Shown here: one piece after another, positions 17,810-27,698 of the stretch
How positions within the stretch are numbered: position 1 is the stretch's first letter
Layout of the letters: the number at the start of each line of letters is the position of its first letter
From: Paludibacteraceae bacterium
GTDB lineage: Bacteria; Bacteroidota; Bacteroidia; Bacteroidales; Paludibacteraceae
Assembly: GCA_017649925.1 (NCBI GenBank)
Contig: JAGCFX010000020.1
Location: 32,844 to 96,843 of the forward strand
Direction: 5' to 3'
Length of the DNA stretch: 64,000 bases
The notes under the pieces: generated by a model
Seen by the model: only the letters and a program-made list of their open reading frames with translations
Told to the model about the DNA's origin: nothing
The model's database searches: none
Program-made: the position numbers and the translations under genes

Positions 17810-18709
17810 CTATTGTTGTTTTAATGTTATTTTTCGATTGACAGGTCTTACGCGATATCCGGCTGCGCGGAGTTGCTGCAATAGTCCCTTTTCTCCGCCG
17901 AGATAAATGGCATTGAGAGTAACGAAAGCATCGCCTTTAGTGAGTATCGGACGTAAGCGTTTTACCCATTGTTCATTACGGGCACTATATATCTTATAGT
18001 CAGAGAACGAGATACTGGTGGTATTGTCCGGTCCTTCGACCTGATAGGCGATGTCGGTCAAACGACCATCCTTATACATATCTCGTAACGTGCGCTCTTG
18101 ACGTACTTCATTTTCCGGATATTCAATTACTTTGAGCAGTTCTTTGCATTGCCAATGAAAGGGTTCGCGGTCAAAGAGCATATACATCGTTTCTCCGATA
18201 TTATCGAGTCCTACGACAGGCAAGTTTCGTTCGCCGGCAACGGTTTGGAAGAGGTTCTCCATTGATTTCTGTTCGTCATACTGCAACCATTGTTTCATCA
18301 ATTCCGTGCGGAACATTTCGGTGAGGTAAGAGGGTTTCATCCGGCATAACTTGTCGAGCCCCATACCAAGATTGATGCGTAGGCTGTTGTCTATCAGTTT
18401 GTATTCGTCATCGGTGTAGAAATTGCTGAGTTTGACAGAGTCGGGTAGGATAGCGGCTTGGCGTAAGGCGGCGAGTGCTTCGTAGTCCTGCATTGCAAAT
18501 TCCGTCACCACTTTGTTGCATCGTGCGAAGCACTTGAAGACGTTAGGAATAGTATCTAAAAACTGCATCTCAACAAAGCGGTTTGTGGCAAGCACATAGG
18601 ATTTTTGTTTTGCGCCATTTCCGCTGATTTCGTACAGCAGTTGTGCCCTCATCTGACAAAAGACAAGGGACAAAAGGCACAGCACTATTATATATCGTTT
18701 ACGGCTCAT
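17810..18709 (-). CDS. TraB/GumN-family exported protein
   Basis: This 299-residue protein has a signal peptide (about 1-22, CQMRAQ) and the TraB/GumN fold. The start LLYEISGNGAKQKSYVLATNRF matches the family's first block, where the usual GxxH is replaced by TNRF. A middle PVVGLDNIGE block and the C-terminal FVTLNAIYLGGEKGLLQQLRAAGY block follow. Members are proposed metalloproteases of the tiki superfamily. The altered first motif, with no His, casts doubt on catalysis here. It overlaps the TPR gene by 4 nt. Confidence 0.82.
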   Translation of the reverse strand: MSRKRYIIVLCLLSLVFCQMRAQLLYEISGNGAKQKSYVLATNRFVEMQFLDTIPNVFKCFARCNKVVTEFAMQDYEALAALRQAAILPDSVKLSNFYTDDEYKLIDNSLRINLGMGLDKLCRMKPSYLTEMFRTELMKQWLQYDEQKSMENLFQTVAGERNLPVVGLDNIGETMYMLFDREPFHWQCKELLKVIEYPENEVRQERTLRDMYKDGRLTDIAYQVEGPDNTTSISFSDYKIYSARNEQWVKRLRPILTKGDAFVTLNAIYLGGEKGLLQQLRAAGYRVRPVNRKITLKQQ

Positions 18710-20655
18710 TTGAAACGGGTTATCATGTTGTATGCTTGATAGATACCGAGTTCGCCGGCTTTACTGAGGTCGGCCAATCCTTTCTCGTTTTCGCCGATAA
18801 AGACATATGTCAATCCTCGGTTAAAATATGCTTCGGCGAAGTCATTGTCGATTTCGATGGCTTTGGAGTAGTTCTTAATAGCCTCTTTGTATTCTCTCTG
18901 TGTGCAGAGGATATTGGCCTTATTGTAATATGCGAACGTAAAATCGGGTTGTAGCGTCAATACATGGTTATAGTCACGCAGAATCAATTCGTAGTCGGGC
19001 TCTGTCATGCGATAACGCCATGTGGCGCGGCAGAAAGCGATGATGGGCTCTAAGTGCGCATCTGCCATTAAGAGAGCTTTTGTACAATCATCAACGGCAC
19101 TTGCATAATCTTTGATGATGGCGAACTCCATGGCACGCGCGAGGTATAATGTAACATCCTCCGTTTCATCCATCAGTTGCGTTAGGCGACGAATCTCCGA
19201 GAAGTGGAAGTCTACCATTTCCGCAGTGAGTGTCAACTCTTGGTTGGTGAATTTCAACGTTGCCGGAAGTGCCTCTTTCTTATTGAGTTTATCCACCAGC
19301 GGATGGTAATAATTTGTGCGTCTCAAACTCAAATCCTGACTGTAGTAACAAAGCACAATGTTCGGTTCGTTGACTACGTCTTGATAGCGTTTCTGCACCG
19401 TTCCGCGTGTCTGTGAATCATATTTCTGTTCCTCGTCAGGAATATCGTTCTGGTTCTGCGCAGTAGAAGCGGAGAATTCCTTCCGATGGTCTCTTTTCTG
19501 CGGCTGTGCTTCCGCAATCAGCATGTCGGTATTAGGTGTCTGTTGCGCTTGAATCTGTTCTTTTCGTGATTCCAATTCCTGTGCTTTTTGACGATACTGA
19601 TATGCTGCTTTGGTGTTGCCTTGCTGTGTCTTGACTTGCGCCGCCAGGTAATAAGCAGGGAGGAAATAAGGGTAACGCTCAATGAGTACATCCAAATCAT
19701 TGACAGCCTCTTTCCATTGCTTGAGTTGCATCTCAACGAGTGCGCGATGGTAACGCATCTCAATGCGTTCCGGATCCAAATCAATGGCTTTGTCAAAATC
19801 CTCGAGAGCACGGTTGTAGTCTCCTACTTCTTGCCGCATCATGCCTCGGTTATAATAACTATCCGCCTCGCGCGGAGCAATCTTGACTGCCTGATCAAAG
19901 TCACTAAGTGCGCCTCGATAGTTATGGCGGCGATAATGAATAACGCCGCGGTTGATGAAGTCACCTGCCCATTTTGAACCGAGGTTGATGGCTTGCGTCA
20001 GTTGAACGTATGCTTCATCTTCACGCTCCATCATCAGGTTTGTTACGCCAAGTGCGGACCATACTGCAGGGTTTGTCTTGTCATATTGTGCGGCATTCTC
20101 AAAGGCTTCTAGTGCTGCCGCGGTGTCTTTTTTTGCAATGCATATTCGTCCTTTTTCGCTCCACACTGTGGCTGCTTGCGGTTCTCGTTTGAGCATTTGC
20201 TCGATATCCTCCAATGCATCATCGTAGCGCTTCATCTGTGCGCGCGTGTCTGCGCGAAGAAGCATATAAGTCCGGTTTTCCGGAGAGAAATGCAGGGCTT
20301 CGGAGTAATCCGCTTCAGCTTTATCCAGCATGTCCAATTGGCGATAGACATAACCTCGGGCATAGTAACAACCGGGTGAGAAGGGATTACGCTCAATGGC
20401 AGCATTGCAATCTTTCAGCGCGCCTTGATAGTCTTCCAGTTGAATCTTGGCAATCGCGCGATAGAAATACGGCTCGCTCAGATATGGCTTGAGATGAATG
20501 ACTTGGTTGAAATATTGAATAGACAGCACATAATCCTCAAAATACAACGCATTTCGTCCGATGGCAGTGATGCGATCGGTGTTGAGTTGCGCCCTTGCAG
20601 GAACGAAGAGCAAGGAGCAAAGAGCAAGGATTAATATGTGCTTATTGATTTTCAA
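18706..20655 (-). CDS. Exported tetratricopeptide-repeat protein
   Basis: A 649-residue protein with a signal peptide (about 1-22, ending ARAQ) and at least ten TPR units. Most lie in residues 25-350, with a second group at about 500-640; a Gln/Asp-rich, non-repeat region of about 150 residues lies between. TPRs act as protein-docking scaffolds, here probably in the periplasm or at the outer membrane. The start is a TTG directly after the PBP1A stop codon (TAA-TTG); no ATG in the right place exists. The role is unknown; its place between PBP1A and TraB genes suggests envelope work. Confidence 0.82.
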   Translation of the reverse strand: MKINKHILILALCSLLFVPARAQLNTDRITAIGRNALYFEDYVLSIQYFNQVIHLKPYLSEPYFYRAIAKIQLEDYQGALKDCNAAIERNPFSPGCYYARGYVYRQLDMLDKAEADYSEALHFSPENRTYMLLRADTRAQMKRYDDALEDIEQMLKREPQAATVWSEKGRICIAKKDTAAALEAFENAAQYDKTNPAVWSALGVTNLMMEREDEAYVQLTQAINLGSKWAGDFINRGVIHYRRHNYRGALSDFDQAVKIAPREADSYYNRGMMRQEVGDYNRALEDFDKAIDLDPERIEMRYHRALVEMQLKQWKEAVNDLDVLIERYPYFLPAYYLAAQVKTQQGNTKAAYQYRQKAQELESRKEQIQAQQTPNTDMLIAEAQPQKRDHRKEFSASTAQNQNDIPDEEQKYDSQTRGTVQKRYQDVVNEPNIVLCYYSQDLSLRRTNYYHPLVDKLNKKEALPATLKFTNQELTLTAEMVDFHFSEIRRLTQLMDETEDVTLYLARAMEFAIIKDYASAVDDCTKALLMADAHLEPIIAFCRATWRYRMTEPDYELILRDYNHVLTLQPDFTFAYYNKANILCTQREYKEAIKNYSKAIEIDNDFAEAYFNRGLTYVFIGENEKGLADLSKAGELGIYQAYNMITRFK

Positions 20656-22929
20656 TTATTTCTTACAGCCTGCGTTGGGGTCAAACCACTTGGGCACGTC
20701 GAAGTTCTCCGTAGGACTATATCCCAATTCGGGATCGGCGAGCACTTTTTGCATATATAGCGCGCAGATAGGCAATGCCATGGACGCACCTTGTCCTTCT
20801 GCCATATTATCAAAATGTATGCCACGATCTTCACCACCGACCCACGTACCGCTGACGAGTGAAGGAGTGAAGCACATGAACCAACCGTCGGAGTTGTTGT
20901 TGGTTGTTCCTGTTTTTCCTCCCATCGGTGCCGTCACGCCATATTTGAAGCGCACGCGGACACCTGTTCCGTGATCCAGAACGGCGCGTAACATGTGCAA
21001 CATCTTATAAGCCGTAGTCTCGCTGATAATTTCATGAGTGCGAGGCGCAAAAGTACCGATGACATTACCGTTATTGTCTTCAATACGCGTGACATAAAGC
21101 GGCTCGGTTCGGATTCCTTTGTTTGGGAACGTGGTGTAAGCATCTACCATCTCTGCCACACTTACTTCGCAAGGTCCCAGACAAAGCGAGATAACAGGAT
21201 CTAACTGTCCTTGGATACCGAATGACTGCATCATCTTAACGAGTTGTTCCGGCGTGAAGAGTGACATGAGATAAGCGGAGATCCAGTTGGACGAGTTCAT
21301 CAAACCCCAAGTAAGTGTTACGGTATCACCGCGGTATTTGTCATGTGTGTCTCGCGGCGACCATTCACGGCCATTGGCATCGACAAGTGTAATAGGTTCA
21401 TTAACCACTTTGTCGCACGGCCACATTCCCTCGTCCATAGCAAGCGTGTAGAGATAGGGTTTGACGGTTGAACCCACTTGACGTTTTCCTTTCGTACACA
21501 TATCGTACTGGAAATGTGCGAAGTTCGGACCGCCGACGTAAGCTTTGACATGCCCTGTACGCGGATCCATGGACATGAAGCCGCAACGCAGATAACTCTT
21601 CTGCCATTTGATGGAATCATAAGGCGTGAGAATGGTATCAATCAGTCCACGGTCATACGTAAATACTTGCATCTCACGCGGTACCATAAATGACGCGATA
21701 ATGGAATCATGGCTATATCCGGCGAGTTTCATTACGCGATATCGCTCTGTCTGTCGCATGGAGCGATTCATGATACCGTCAATCTCGTTTTGTGTCAGTT
21801 TCCATGAGAACGGTGCGTTGCGTTTCTTTTGCAACTCTTTGAAGAACGATTTTTGTTGTTCCTGCATATGTTCGCATACCGCTTCTTCGGCATAACGCTG
21901 CATACGCGAATCAATCGTTGTGTAAATCTTCAGACCATCCTGATAAATATCATATTTGCTTCCGTCTGCTTTTTTGTTCTTCTCGCAGAAACCATACAAC
22001 GGATTGTTTTCCCATTGCCATTGGTCCAATTTGAATTGTTGCTGATTCCATTCCGAATAATCACTCTCCTTTGGTTCCTTGGCGGTCAACGTAACACGCA
22101 GAAACTCACGGAAATAGGGCGCTATTCCTTGCTTGTGATCTACGGAAGTATAATGCAACTCAAGCGGCAAAGCCATGACTGAATCGCGCGTGGCTTCATC
22201 GATATAACCGTATTTCTCCATTTGGCTGAGCACGGTGTTTCGGCGGTTCGTAGCGCGAACAGGATGACGAACCGGGTTATAGAGCGACGGGTTCTTACAC
22301 ATACCCACCAGCATTGCCGCTTCCTCTAATTTCAGTTCGCTTGGAGTGGTGGAGAAATAGACTTGTGAGGCAGATTGGATTCCAACGGCGTTATACAGGA
22401 AATCGAACTGATTCATGTACATCAGCAGAATCTCGTCTTTTGAATAGAGACGCTCCAATTTCGTAGCAATGACCCATTCGATCGGTTTCTGCATGGCACG
22501 TTCGAAGATATTGTTCGCCCGCGGTGACCATAACTGCTTGGCTAATTGTTGCGTGAGTGTACTACCTCCACCGGCGCGGCCGAGTTTGATAATAGCGCGG
22601 AACATCGACTTGAAATCGACACCGGTATGCTCATAGAAACGTACATCCTCCGTGGCAATCAACGCGTTGATAAGGTTTGGCGAGAGATCGGTATATTGCA
22701 CGCCGACGCGATTCTCGAAACGATAATAACGTCCCAAGGACTGCATGTCGGATGAGAAAATCTCACTCGCGAAAGTGTTCTTCGGGTTTTGCAATTCTTC
22801 CAGCGGCGGTAAGTAACCCAGCGCGCCTTTGGTAATCAGCCAAATAACGAGGAAAGCCGTCAGAAGGCCTCCTAAAAAGAGTCCCCAAAACCACAAAAGG
22901 AAAGGTTTGTACCAATTTTTTGTTTTCAT
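20656..22929 (-). CDS. Class A penicillin-binding protein (PBP1A type)
   Basis: Bifunctional peptidoglycan synthase of 757 residues. An N-terminal membrane anchor lies at about 9-32. The GT51 glycosyltransferase domain has the catalytic motif ATEDVRFYEHTGVD and GGSTLTQQLAKQLW. The transpeptidase domain has the active serine in GSTVKPYLY (SxxK), then SSNW (SxN) and KTGTT (KTG). It polymerises and cross-links peptidoglycan outside the inner membrane. Its ATG overlaps the hemW stop (ATGA), and the TPR gene starts directly after its stop. Confidence 0.95.
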   Translation of the reverse strand: MKTKNWYKPFLLWFWGLFLGGLLTAFLVIWLITKGALGYLPPLEELQNPKNTFASEIFSSDMQSLGRYYRFENRVGVQYTDLSPNLINALIATEDVRFYEHTGVDFKSMFRAIIKLGRAGGGSTLTQQLAKQLWSPRANNIFERAMQKPIEWVIATKLERLYSKDEILLMYMNQFDFLYNAVGIQSASQVYFSTTPSELKLEEAAMLVGMCKNPSLYNPVRHPVRATNRRNTVLSQMEKYGYIDEATRDSVMALPLELHYTSVDHKQGIAPYFREFLRVTLTAKEPKESDYSEWNQQQFKLDQWQWENNPLYGFCEKNKKADGSKYDIYQDGLKIYTTIDSRMQRYAEEAVCEHMQEQQKSFFKELQKKRNAPFSWKLTQNEIDGIMNRSMRQTERYRVMKLAGYSHDSIIASFMVPREMQVFTYDRGLIDTILTPYDSIKWQKSYLRCGFMSMDPRTGHVKAYVGGPNFAHFQYDMCTKGKRQVGSTVKPYLYTLAMDEGMWPCDKVVNEPITLVDANGREWSPRDTHDKYRGDTVTLTWGLMNSSNWISAYLMSLFTPEQLVKMMQSFGIQGQLDPVISLCLGPCEVSVAEMVDAYTTFPNKGIRTEPLYVTRIEDNNGNVIGTFAPRTHEIISETTAYKMLHMLRAVLDHGTGVRVRFKYGVTAPMGGKTGTTNNNSDGWFMCFTPSLVSGTWVGGEDRGIHFDNMAEGQGASMALPICALYMQKVLADPELGYSPTENFDVPKWFDPNAGCKK

Positions 22930-24011
22930 ATCATCAGATCTTCAATTATTCGATTTAGTATGTGCAGTCCTTGTTGCGTGGCGACAATGCGTTTGTCTTC
23001 CGTGCGCTGCAACAAGCCGTTTTGTATTAATCTCTCGAAGTTGGCTCGATGTTGGCTCGTAGTTGGCTCGGAAATTCCCCGATGCGTTCTCAAACCCAGC
23101 ATGATGCGCTCGTTGTAAATGTCTTTGTCCGTCAGCGTCTCACTCTCGCGCTGCAATGTGCCGGAGTTGATGCCGCTGATATACGCATTCAGGTTGTCGG
23201 GATTCCAACTGCGGATGTTCCCCATATAACTGTGAGCCCCTGCGCCTATTCCGATATACGGCGTACCGTCCCAATAACTGCTGTTGTGTTTCGATTCGTA
23301 GCCCGGCAACGCAAAATTACTTACCTCATAATGCTCAAACCCCGCGTTCTTCAATCGTTCGCAAAGATAGTCATACATTTCGTTTTCCGTATCCTCGTCA
23401 ATGACTTCCAACGAACCAGTATCGCGCATCTTTGTTAGCGCTGTGCCTTCTTCGTACATCAGCCCATAAGACGAGATATGCTGTATGCCCAAATTCAATG
23501 CGATTTGTATGTCCTCTTTCCATTGGTTTATCGTCTGCGTTGGCAAGGCGTACATCAGGTCAATGGATATATTGTCAAACCCTGCTTTCTGCGCCCAATG
23601 CACGGCATCAATTGCTTGCTTGGCTGTATGTCTGCGCCCGATGAGATGCAGCAAATGGTCTTTGAACGATTGCACTCCGATGGACAATCTGTTCACGCCC
23701 GCCGCTTGGATGGTTTTCAGATATGTTTCTGTCGCGTCACCCGGGTTGAGTTCCATCGTCACTTCCTCTGCATTCTCCAACCCAATGGCATCCAAAATGC
23801 GCTTTATGTCGCTCGATTCCAACGTACTGGGTGTTCCTCCGCCGAGGTAAACGGTACGTATAGGCTCGTTTGTTTCGTTTTTGCGCTTCGCAATCTCTTT
23901 GAGTAAGGTTTCTACATATTCCGCGCGACGCTCCAAAAGGGTGGTGGAGAAGAAATCGCAATACAGGCAGCGTTTCTTGCAAAACGGAATATGTACGTAA
24001 ATGCCCGCCAT
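22926..24011 (-). CDS. hemW: HemW-like radical SAM heme chaperone
   Basis: A 361-residue radical SAM protein with the cluster motif Cys11-x3-Cys15-x2-Cys18 (CKKRCLYCDF). It also has YLGGGTPS, ELNPGD, NRLSIGVQSF and GAGAHSYMG, the hallmarks of HemW. This family is often misnamed oxygen-independent coproporphyrinogen oxidase; HemW hands heme to target proteins. The C-terminal winged-helix part carries residues encoded by a 33-bp, 11-bp-period repeat (23035-23067), in frame. It overlaps rarA by 1 nt and PBP1A by 4 nt. Confidence 0.93.
   Translation of the reverse strand: MAGIYVHIPFCKKRCLYCDFFSTTLLERRAEYVETLLKEIAKRKNETNEPIRTVYLGGGTPSTLESSDIKRILDAIGLENAEEVTMELNPGDATETYLKTIQAAGVNRLSIGVQSFKDHLLHLIGRRHTAKQAIDAVHWAQKAGFDNISIDLMYALPTQTINQWKEDIQIALNLGIQHISSYGLMYEEGTALTKMRDTGSLEVIDEDTENEMYDYLCERLKNAGFEHYEVSNFALPGYESKHNSSYWDGTPYIGIGAGAHSYMGNIRSWNPDNLNAYISGINSGTLQRESETLTDKDIYNERIMLGLRTHRGISEPTTSQHRANFERLIQNGLLQRTEDKRIVATQQGLHILNRIIEDLMI
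23035..23067. repeat. 11-bp-period tandem array, locus 3, inside hemW
   Basis: Three exact 11-bp units are seen on the plus strand: TCGAAGTTGGC, TCGATGTTGGC, TCGTAGTTGGC. Reverse-complemented they read GCCAAC(T/A)(A/T)CGA, the same consensus as the intergenic arrays at 1829 and 9126. The total of 33 bp keeps the hemW frame. It encodes EPTTSQHRANF near residues 315-325. Confidence 0.85.
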
Positions 24012-25231
24012 CAGTCTTTTTTCCAGAATGTTGTGCCCACCAATTCATCCGGCAGGTATTGTTGTTCCGTCCAATGACCCGGAAAATCATGCGGGTATTT
24101 GTAACCGTCACTGTAACCAAGGTCTTTCATCAGACTCGTCGGGGCATTGCGCAAATGCAAAGGCACCGGTAAGTTACCCGTCTCGCGTACTTTCTCCAAT
24201 GCCGCGTCTATCGCCAAATATGCCGAATTGTCTTTCTTGCATGTCGCCAAGTAGATCGTTGTCTCTGCCAGCGGAATACGTCCTTCCGGCCAACCGATCT
24301 TATTGACCACATCAAAACAGGTGTTCGCCAGCAGCATTGCATTCGGGTTTGCCAGACCGATATCTTCGCTTGCCAAAATGACCAGTCTTCGCGCAATGAA
24401 TTTCGGGTCTTCACCGCCTTCAATCATTCGCGCTAACCAATATATCGCCGCCTGAGGATCGCTACCACGCACCGATTTGATGAAGGCCGAGATGATATCA
24501 TAATGCATCTCTCCGTCTTTGTCGTACGCTACGGGATTTTGCTGTAATTGCTTTGTAACCGTCTCGTTGTCAATTACTTTTGCGCCGCTATTACTTACCA
24601 ATTCGATGATGTTCAGTAACTTCCGCGCATCTCCTCCGCTATACCGAAGCAAGGCTTCCGTGTCTTTGATTTGCAGATTCAGCGAACGGATATATTCATC
24701 CTGAGTCAGCGTTCTGTTGAGCAATTCCATCAAATCATCCTTATCCAGCGATTTGAGTACGTATACCTGACAACGACTCAGCAGCGGCGTGATGACTTCA
24801 AAACTCGGGTTTTCGGTTGTTGCACCGATGAGAGTAATCGTGCCTTCTTCCACAGCGCCTAACAAGCTATCTTGTTGCGATTTGCTGAAACGGTGAATCT
24901 CATCGATAAACAATATCGGACTTCTGCCGTCTGTCGGTGCAAATAACCCGCTGTTGAGACTCGCGTTACGTTTGGCCTTGTCGATCACGTCGCGCACTTC
25001 TTTCACGCCGCTCGTCACTGCGCTCAGCGTATAGAACGGTCGCTGCAACTGATGAGCGATGATGCGCGCTAGCGTTGTCTTACCCACGCCCGGAGGACCC
25101 CACAAGATGAAACTGGCGATGTTTCCGCTCTCGATCATCTGCCGCAGAATTGCTCCTTCGCCCACCAGATGTTTCTGGCCTATGTATTCGTCCAATGTCT
25201 TTGGACGCATCCGTTCCGCTAATGGTAACAT
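24011..25231 (-). CDS. rarA: Replication-associated recombination protein RarA (MgsA) ATPase
   Basis: AAA+ ATPase of 406 residues that acts at stalled replication forks. Walker A GPPGVGKT is at residues 45-52, Walker B in [14 protein letters not shown], sensor 1 in [10 protein letters not shown]. The C-terminal domain has [23 protein letters not shown] and ends in the family's [11 protein letters not shown]. It overlaps recN by 13 nt and hemW by 1 nt. Confidence 0.95.
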   Translation of the reverse strand: MLPLAERMRPKTLDEYIGQKHLVGEGAILRQMIESGNIASFILWGPPGVGKTTLARIIAHQLQRPFYTLSAVTSGVKEVRDVIDKAKRNASLNSGLFAPTDGRSPILFIDEIHRFSKSQQDSLLGAVEEGTITLIGATTENPSFEVITPLLSRCQVYVLKSLDKDDLMELLNRTLTQDEYIRSLNLQIKDTEALLRYSGGDARKLLNIIELVSNSGAKVIDNETVTKQLQQNPVAYDKDGEMHYDIISAFIKSVRGSDPQAAIYWLARMIEGGEDPKFIARRLVILASEDIGLANPNAMLLANTCFDVVNKIGWPEGRIPLAETTIYLATCKKDNSAYLAIDAALEKVRETGNLPVPLHLRNAPTSLMKDLGYSDGYKYPHDFPGHWTEQQYLPDELVGTTFWKKD

Positions 25232-26796
25232 AGTAATTCTTTTGCTGTTTTCAATGCTGCTTCCGTGACGTTCTTACCACTTACCATAGAAGCGATTTCT
25301 GTCGCGCGTTCCTGCTCATTCAATAAGCTGATGTGTGTTTCGGTGCGGGTGGCAGTGTCGGCTTTGAATACCTTGTAATGGGTTTGTCCCAACGCGGCAA
25401 TCTGCGGCAGGTGAGTGATGGCAATGATTTGTCGACTCTTGGCCATCTCGCGCATGATAGCCGCCATTTGCGTAGCGATGTCTCCGCTTACACCGGTATC
25501 TATCTCGTCAAAAATAATCGTCGGCAAACCTTTCGTGCTCGCTATCAACGCTTTCACACACAGCATCAACCTGCTTATCTCACCTCCGGAAGCCACCTCG
25601 CTCACGTTGCGCAGGCTCTGGTTGAGGTTGGCGGCAAACAGCAGTTGTACTTCATCGCAACCGCTTGGAGTAAAATCTTCCGTGGCAGTAATAGGCATCT
25701 CTACTTTTGCATGCGTCACACCAAGTCGTTTCAATCCTTCCATCAGCCGCTCACAAATCTGCGGCACAACGGCTTGACGGCTCTCGGTAAGTGCTTTGGC
25801 TTTCGTAACTAACGTCTCACGTTCAGCAGATAATTTCTTTTGTGCCTGCTCGATGTCGAAATCAAAACTATCCAGCCTATTCACTTGTTCGGCCAACTCA
25901 TCGCGCATCGCAATCAATGCTTCAATGGTTTCCGCACTGAACTTGTGTTTCAGTTCTTCCAACAACGCAATCCGTTCTTCTGTCCATTCCAACCGCTGCG
26001 GGTCTAACTCTATGTGACTCAACTTACGCTCCGCTTCCTCCGCAATGTCCTGTAGTTCAATACGCGCACTGTCAATCCGTTCTTGTAACTCGCTCGCCGC
26101 ATCGTCCAGCCGACATGCTCTCAGTGCCTCAATAGCACTCCCTTGCTCGCCACTCAGCGCCTCCACGGCTGTTTGCAATGCCGCACGGATGTCTTCCGCA
26201 TGACTCAATTGGTACTGTTCCTGCTCCAACTCCTCTAACTCACCCGCTTGCAGGTTTGCCTCGTCCAATAATTTAAACCGGTACTGAATATAATCTGCGT
26301 CCTGTTGACTCTTTTTCGCCAACTCATGCAACCTACGCAGCGCTTCTGCCGCTTCCAAATAACGCTCGTACTGCGCACTATAATCTGCCTTTATACCGTC
26401 GTTTTGTGCGATGGCATCTAATACACCCAATTGAAAATCAGCATTCTCAATCAATAGGTTCGCATGCTGAGAGTGAATGTCAATTAACTTGTTCGCCAGC
26501 ACTTTCAGTTCTTGCAGCGTCACAACACTATCATCGATGAACGAACGACTCTTTCCATTGGCGTATAACTCGCGTCGGATAATGCCTTCATCAAACTCCG
26601 CCTCGATAATACATTTGTCCTCTCCGTCAGTAATCGCTTTGCTATCTGCGCGCGCGCCGAGCACCAAGGCAAGAGCGCCTAAGATGATACTCTTTCCGGC
26701 ACCCGTCTCACCAGTTAACACGGAGAAACCGTCACCGAAATCAATATCCAAATGGCTAATCAGCGCGTAGTTTTGTATGTGTAAATGCTTTAACAT
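25219..26796 (-). CDS. recN: DNA repair protein RecN
   Basis: SMC-like ATPase for double-strand-break repair. At 525 residues it is slightly shorter than the E. coli protein. Walker A GETGAGKS is at residues 29-36, the long central coiled coil covers about 150-360, and the C-terminal SGGEISRLML signature and Walker B IIFDEIDTGVSG are intact. The first codon overlaps the stop of the PorD-like gene, an order common in Bacteroidota. Confidence 0.96.
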   Translation of the reverse strand: MLKHLHIQNYALISHLDIDFGDGFSVLTGETGAGKSIILGALALVLGARADSKAITDGEDKCIIEAEFDEGIIRRELYANGKSRSFIDDSVVTLQELKVLANKLIDIHSQHANLLIENADFQLGVLDAIAQNDGIKADYSAQYERYLEAAEALRRLHELAKKSQQDADYIQYRFKLLDEANLQAGELEELEQEQYQLSHAEDIRAALQTAVEALSGEQGSAIEALRACRLDDAASELQERIDSARIELQDIAEEAERKLSHIELDPQRLEWTEERIALLEELKHKFSAETIEALIAMRDELAEQVNRLDSFDFDIEQAQKKLSAERETLVTKAKALTESRQAVVPQICERLMEGLKRLGVTHAKVEMPITATEDFTPSGCDEVQLLFAANLNQSLRNVSEVASGGEISRLMLCVKALIASTKGLPTIIFDEIDTGVSGDIATQMAAIMREMAKSRQIIAITHLPQIAALGQTHYKVFKADTATRTETHISLLNEQERATEIASMVSGKNVTEAALKTAKELLCYH

Positions 26797-27698
26797 CAGT
26801 TGTTTATTCTGTCATAGGTGTTTTGCCGTGTCGGGTCAATGTCCATCAGCAACTCATACACGGTCTTTTTCTCTTTGTCCGTTCCTTTAGCAAAAATATC
26901 CACTAACTCTTCCGCTTTTGCGTCCAAAAACGTATTGATCACATAGGTAGCAGGGCGAGCACGATAAGCCTCTTTCAATACCGACATACCTTCCGCAATG
27001 CGCGCTCTGCCGTTTGCTACATTTCCACTCATCTCGTCCAAACCTAAGCGATGATACTCATAGTAATAATTGCGGTATTTCTTAAAGGCTTCGTCTAACA
27101 AATTGTTAATCAGCGCATAACGGTTTCTGTTGCTATCGAAAGCCAGCCAACCCTTCTGCTCGATGTTATCCATACTCGCCGACTGGCATACATTGACAAT
27201 ATCTTCGCAGGCTTGGAAGAAAGGAGTACCGCCGAGGCGCTGAAAACTATCTTGGTCGTGCCCGATAATCAAGTAGCAGTAATATGCTAGCATTGCCGTC
27301 AGGTTCGTTGTGAACGTGTTCTGTTGCCATTCGATGCGGTCGAACTCCTGGTACGAGAAATTGAAATTGTTGTCCTTGAAGTTCAGCAGCGGGGTGGTGT
27401 AGGTTGTGCCGTAAACAGGTCGCCGACTTTGCAGCGTCATCTCGCATGTGTATAGGTTGTCCGCAACTGCCTTTACCACAATCAGCATGCTGCACTCGAT
27501 TTTCTCATGCTCGGCATACGTCATGTTGGTCCAGCGGTTGTGATTCATGTATTCCTCAATACCCGCCTTCAGTGTCGCATATACCTGCTTGTTCGAACCT
27601 TCAATCTGGTCGGAGTTGACGGTTACCGTGCAGTTGATTTCCTGCGCAGAAACCCAAGCGCAGACCAGCAAAGCCAATATGGTTGTTATTTTTCTCAT
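26796..27698 (-). CDS. porD: PorD-like DUF4835 protein, type IX secretion associated
   Basis: A 300-residue exported protein with a signal peptide (about 1-18, ending VSAQ). The DUF4835 pattern is clear: INCTVTVNSDQI at the mature N-terminus, YTTPLLNFKDNNFNFSYQE in outline, LTAMLAYYCYLIIGHDQDSF, and a C-terminal ELLMDIDPTRQNTYDRINN. DUF4835 proteins (PorD) are tied to the type IX secretion system and typically sit next to recN, as here. A PorE-like gene lies in the same run, and a T9SS-tailed protein is at 40537. Confidence 0.88.
   Translation of the reverse strand: MRKITTILALLVCAWVSAQEINCTVTVNSDQIEGSNKQVYATLKAGIEEYMNHNRWTNMTYAEHEKIECSMLIVVKAVADNLYTCEMTLQSRRPVYGTTYTTPLLNFKDNNFNFSYQEFDRIEWQQNTFTTNLTAMLAYYCYLIIGHDQDSFQRLGGTPFFQACEDIVNVCQSASMDNIEQKGWLAFDSNRNRYALINNLLDEAFKKYRNYYYEYHRLGLDEMSGNVANGRARIAEGMSVLKEAYRARPATYVINTFLDAKAEELVDIFAKGTDKEKKTVYELLMDIDPTRQNTYDRINN

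Noticed and set aside
26796-27698. Possibility that the DUF4835 gene is an ordinary secreted hydrolase
   Set aside because: The pattern and place before recN fit PorD, and no catalytic motif is seen.
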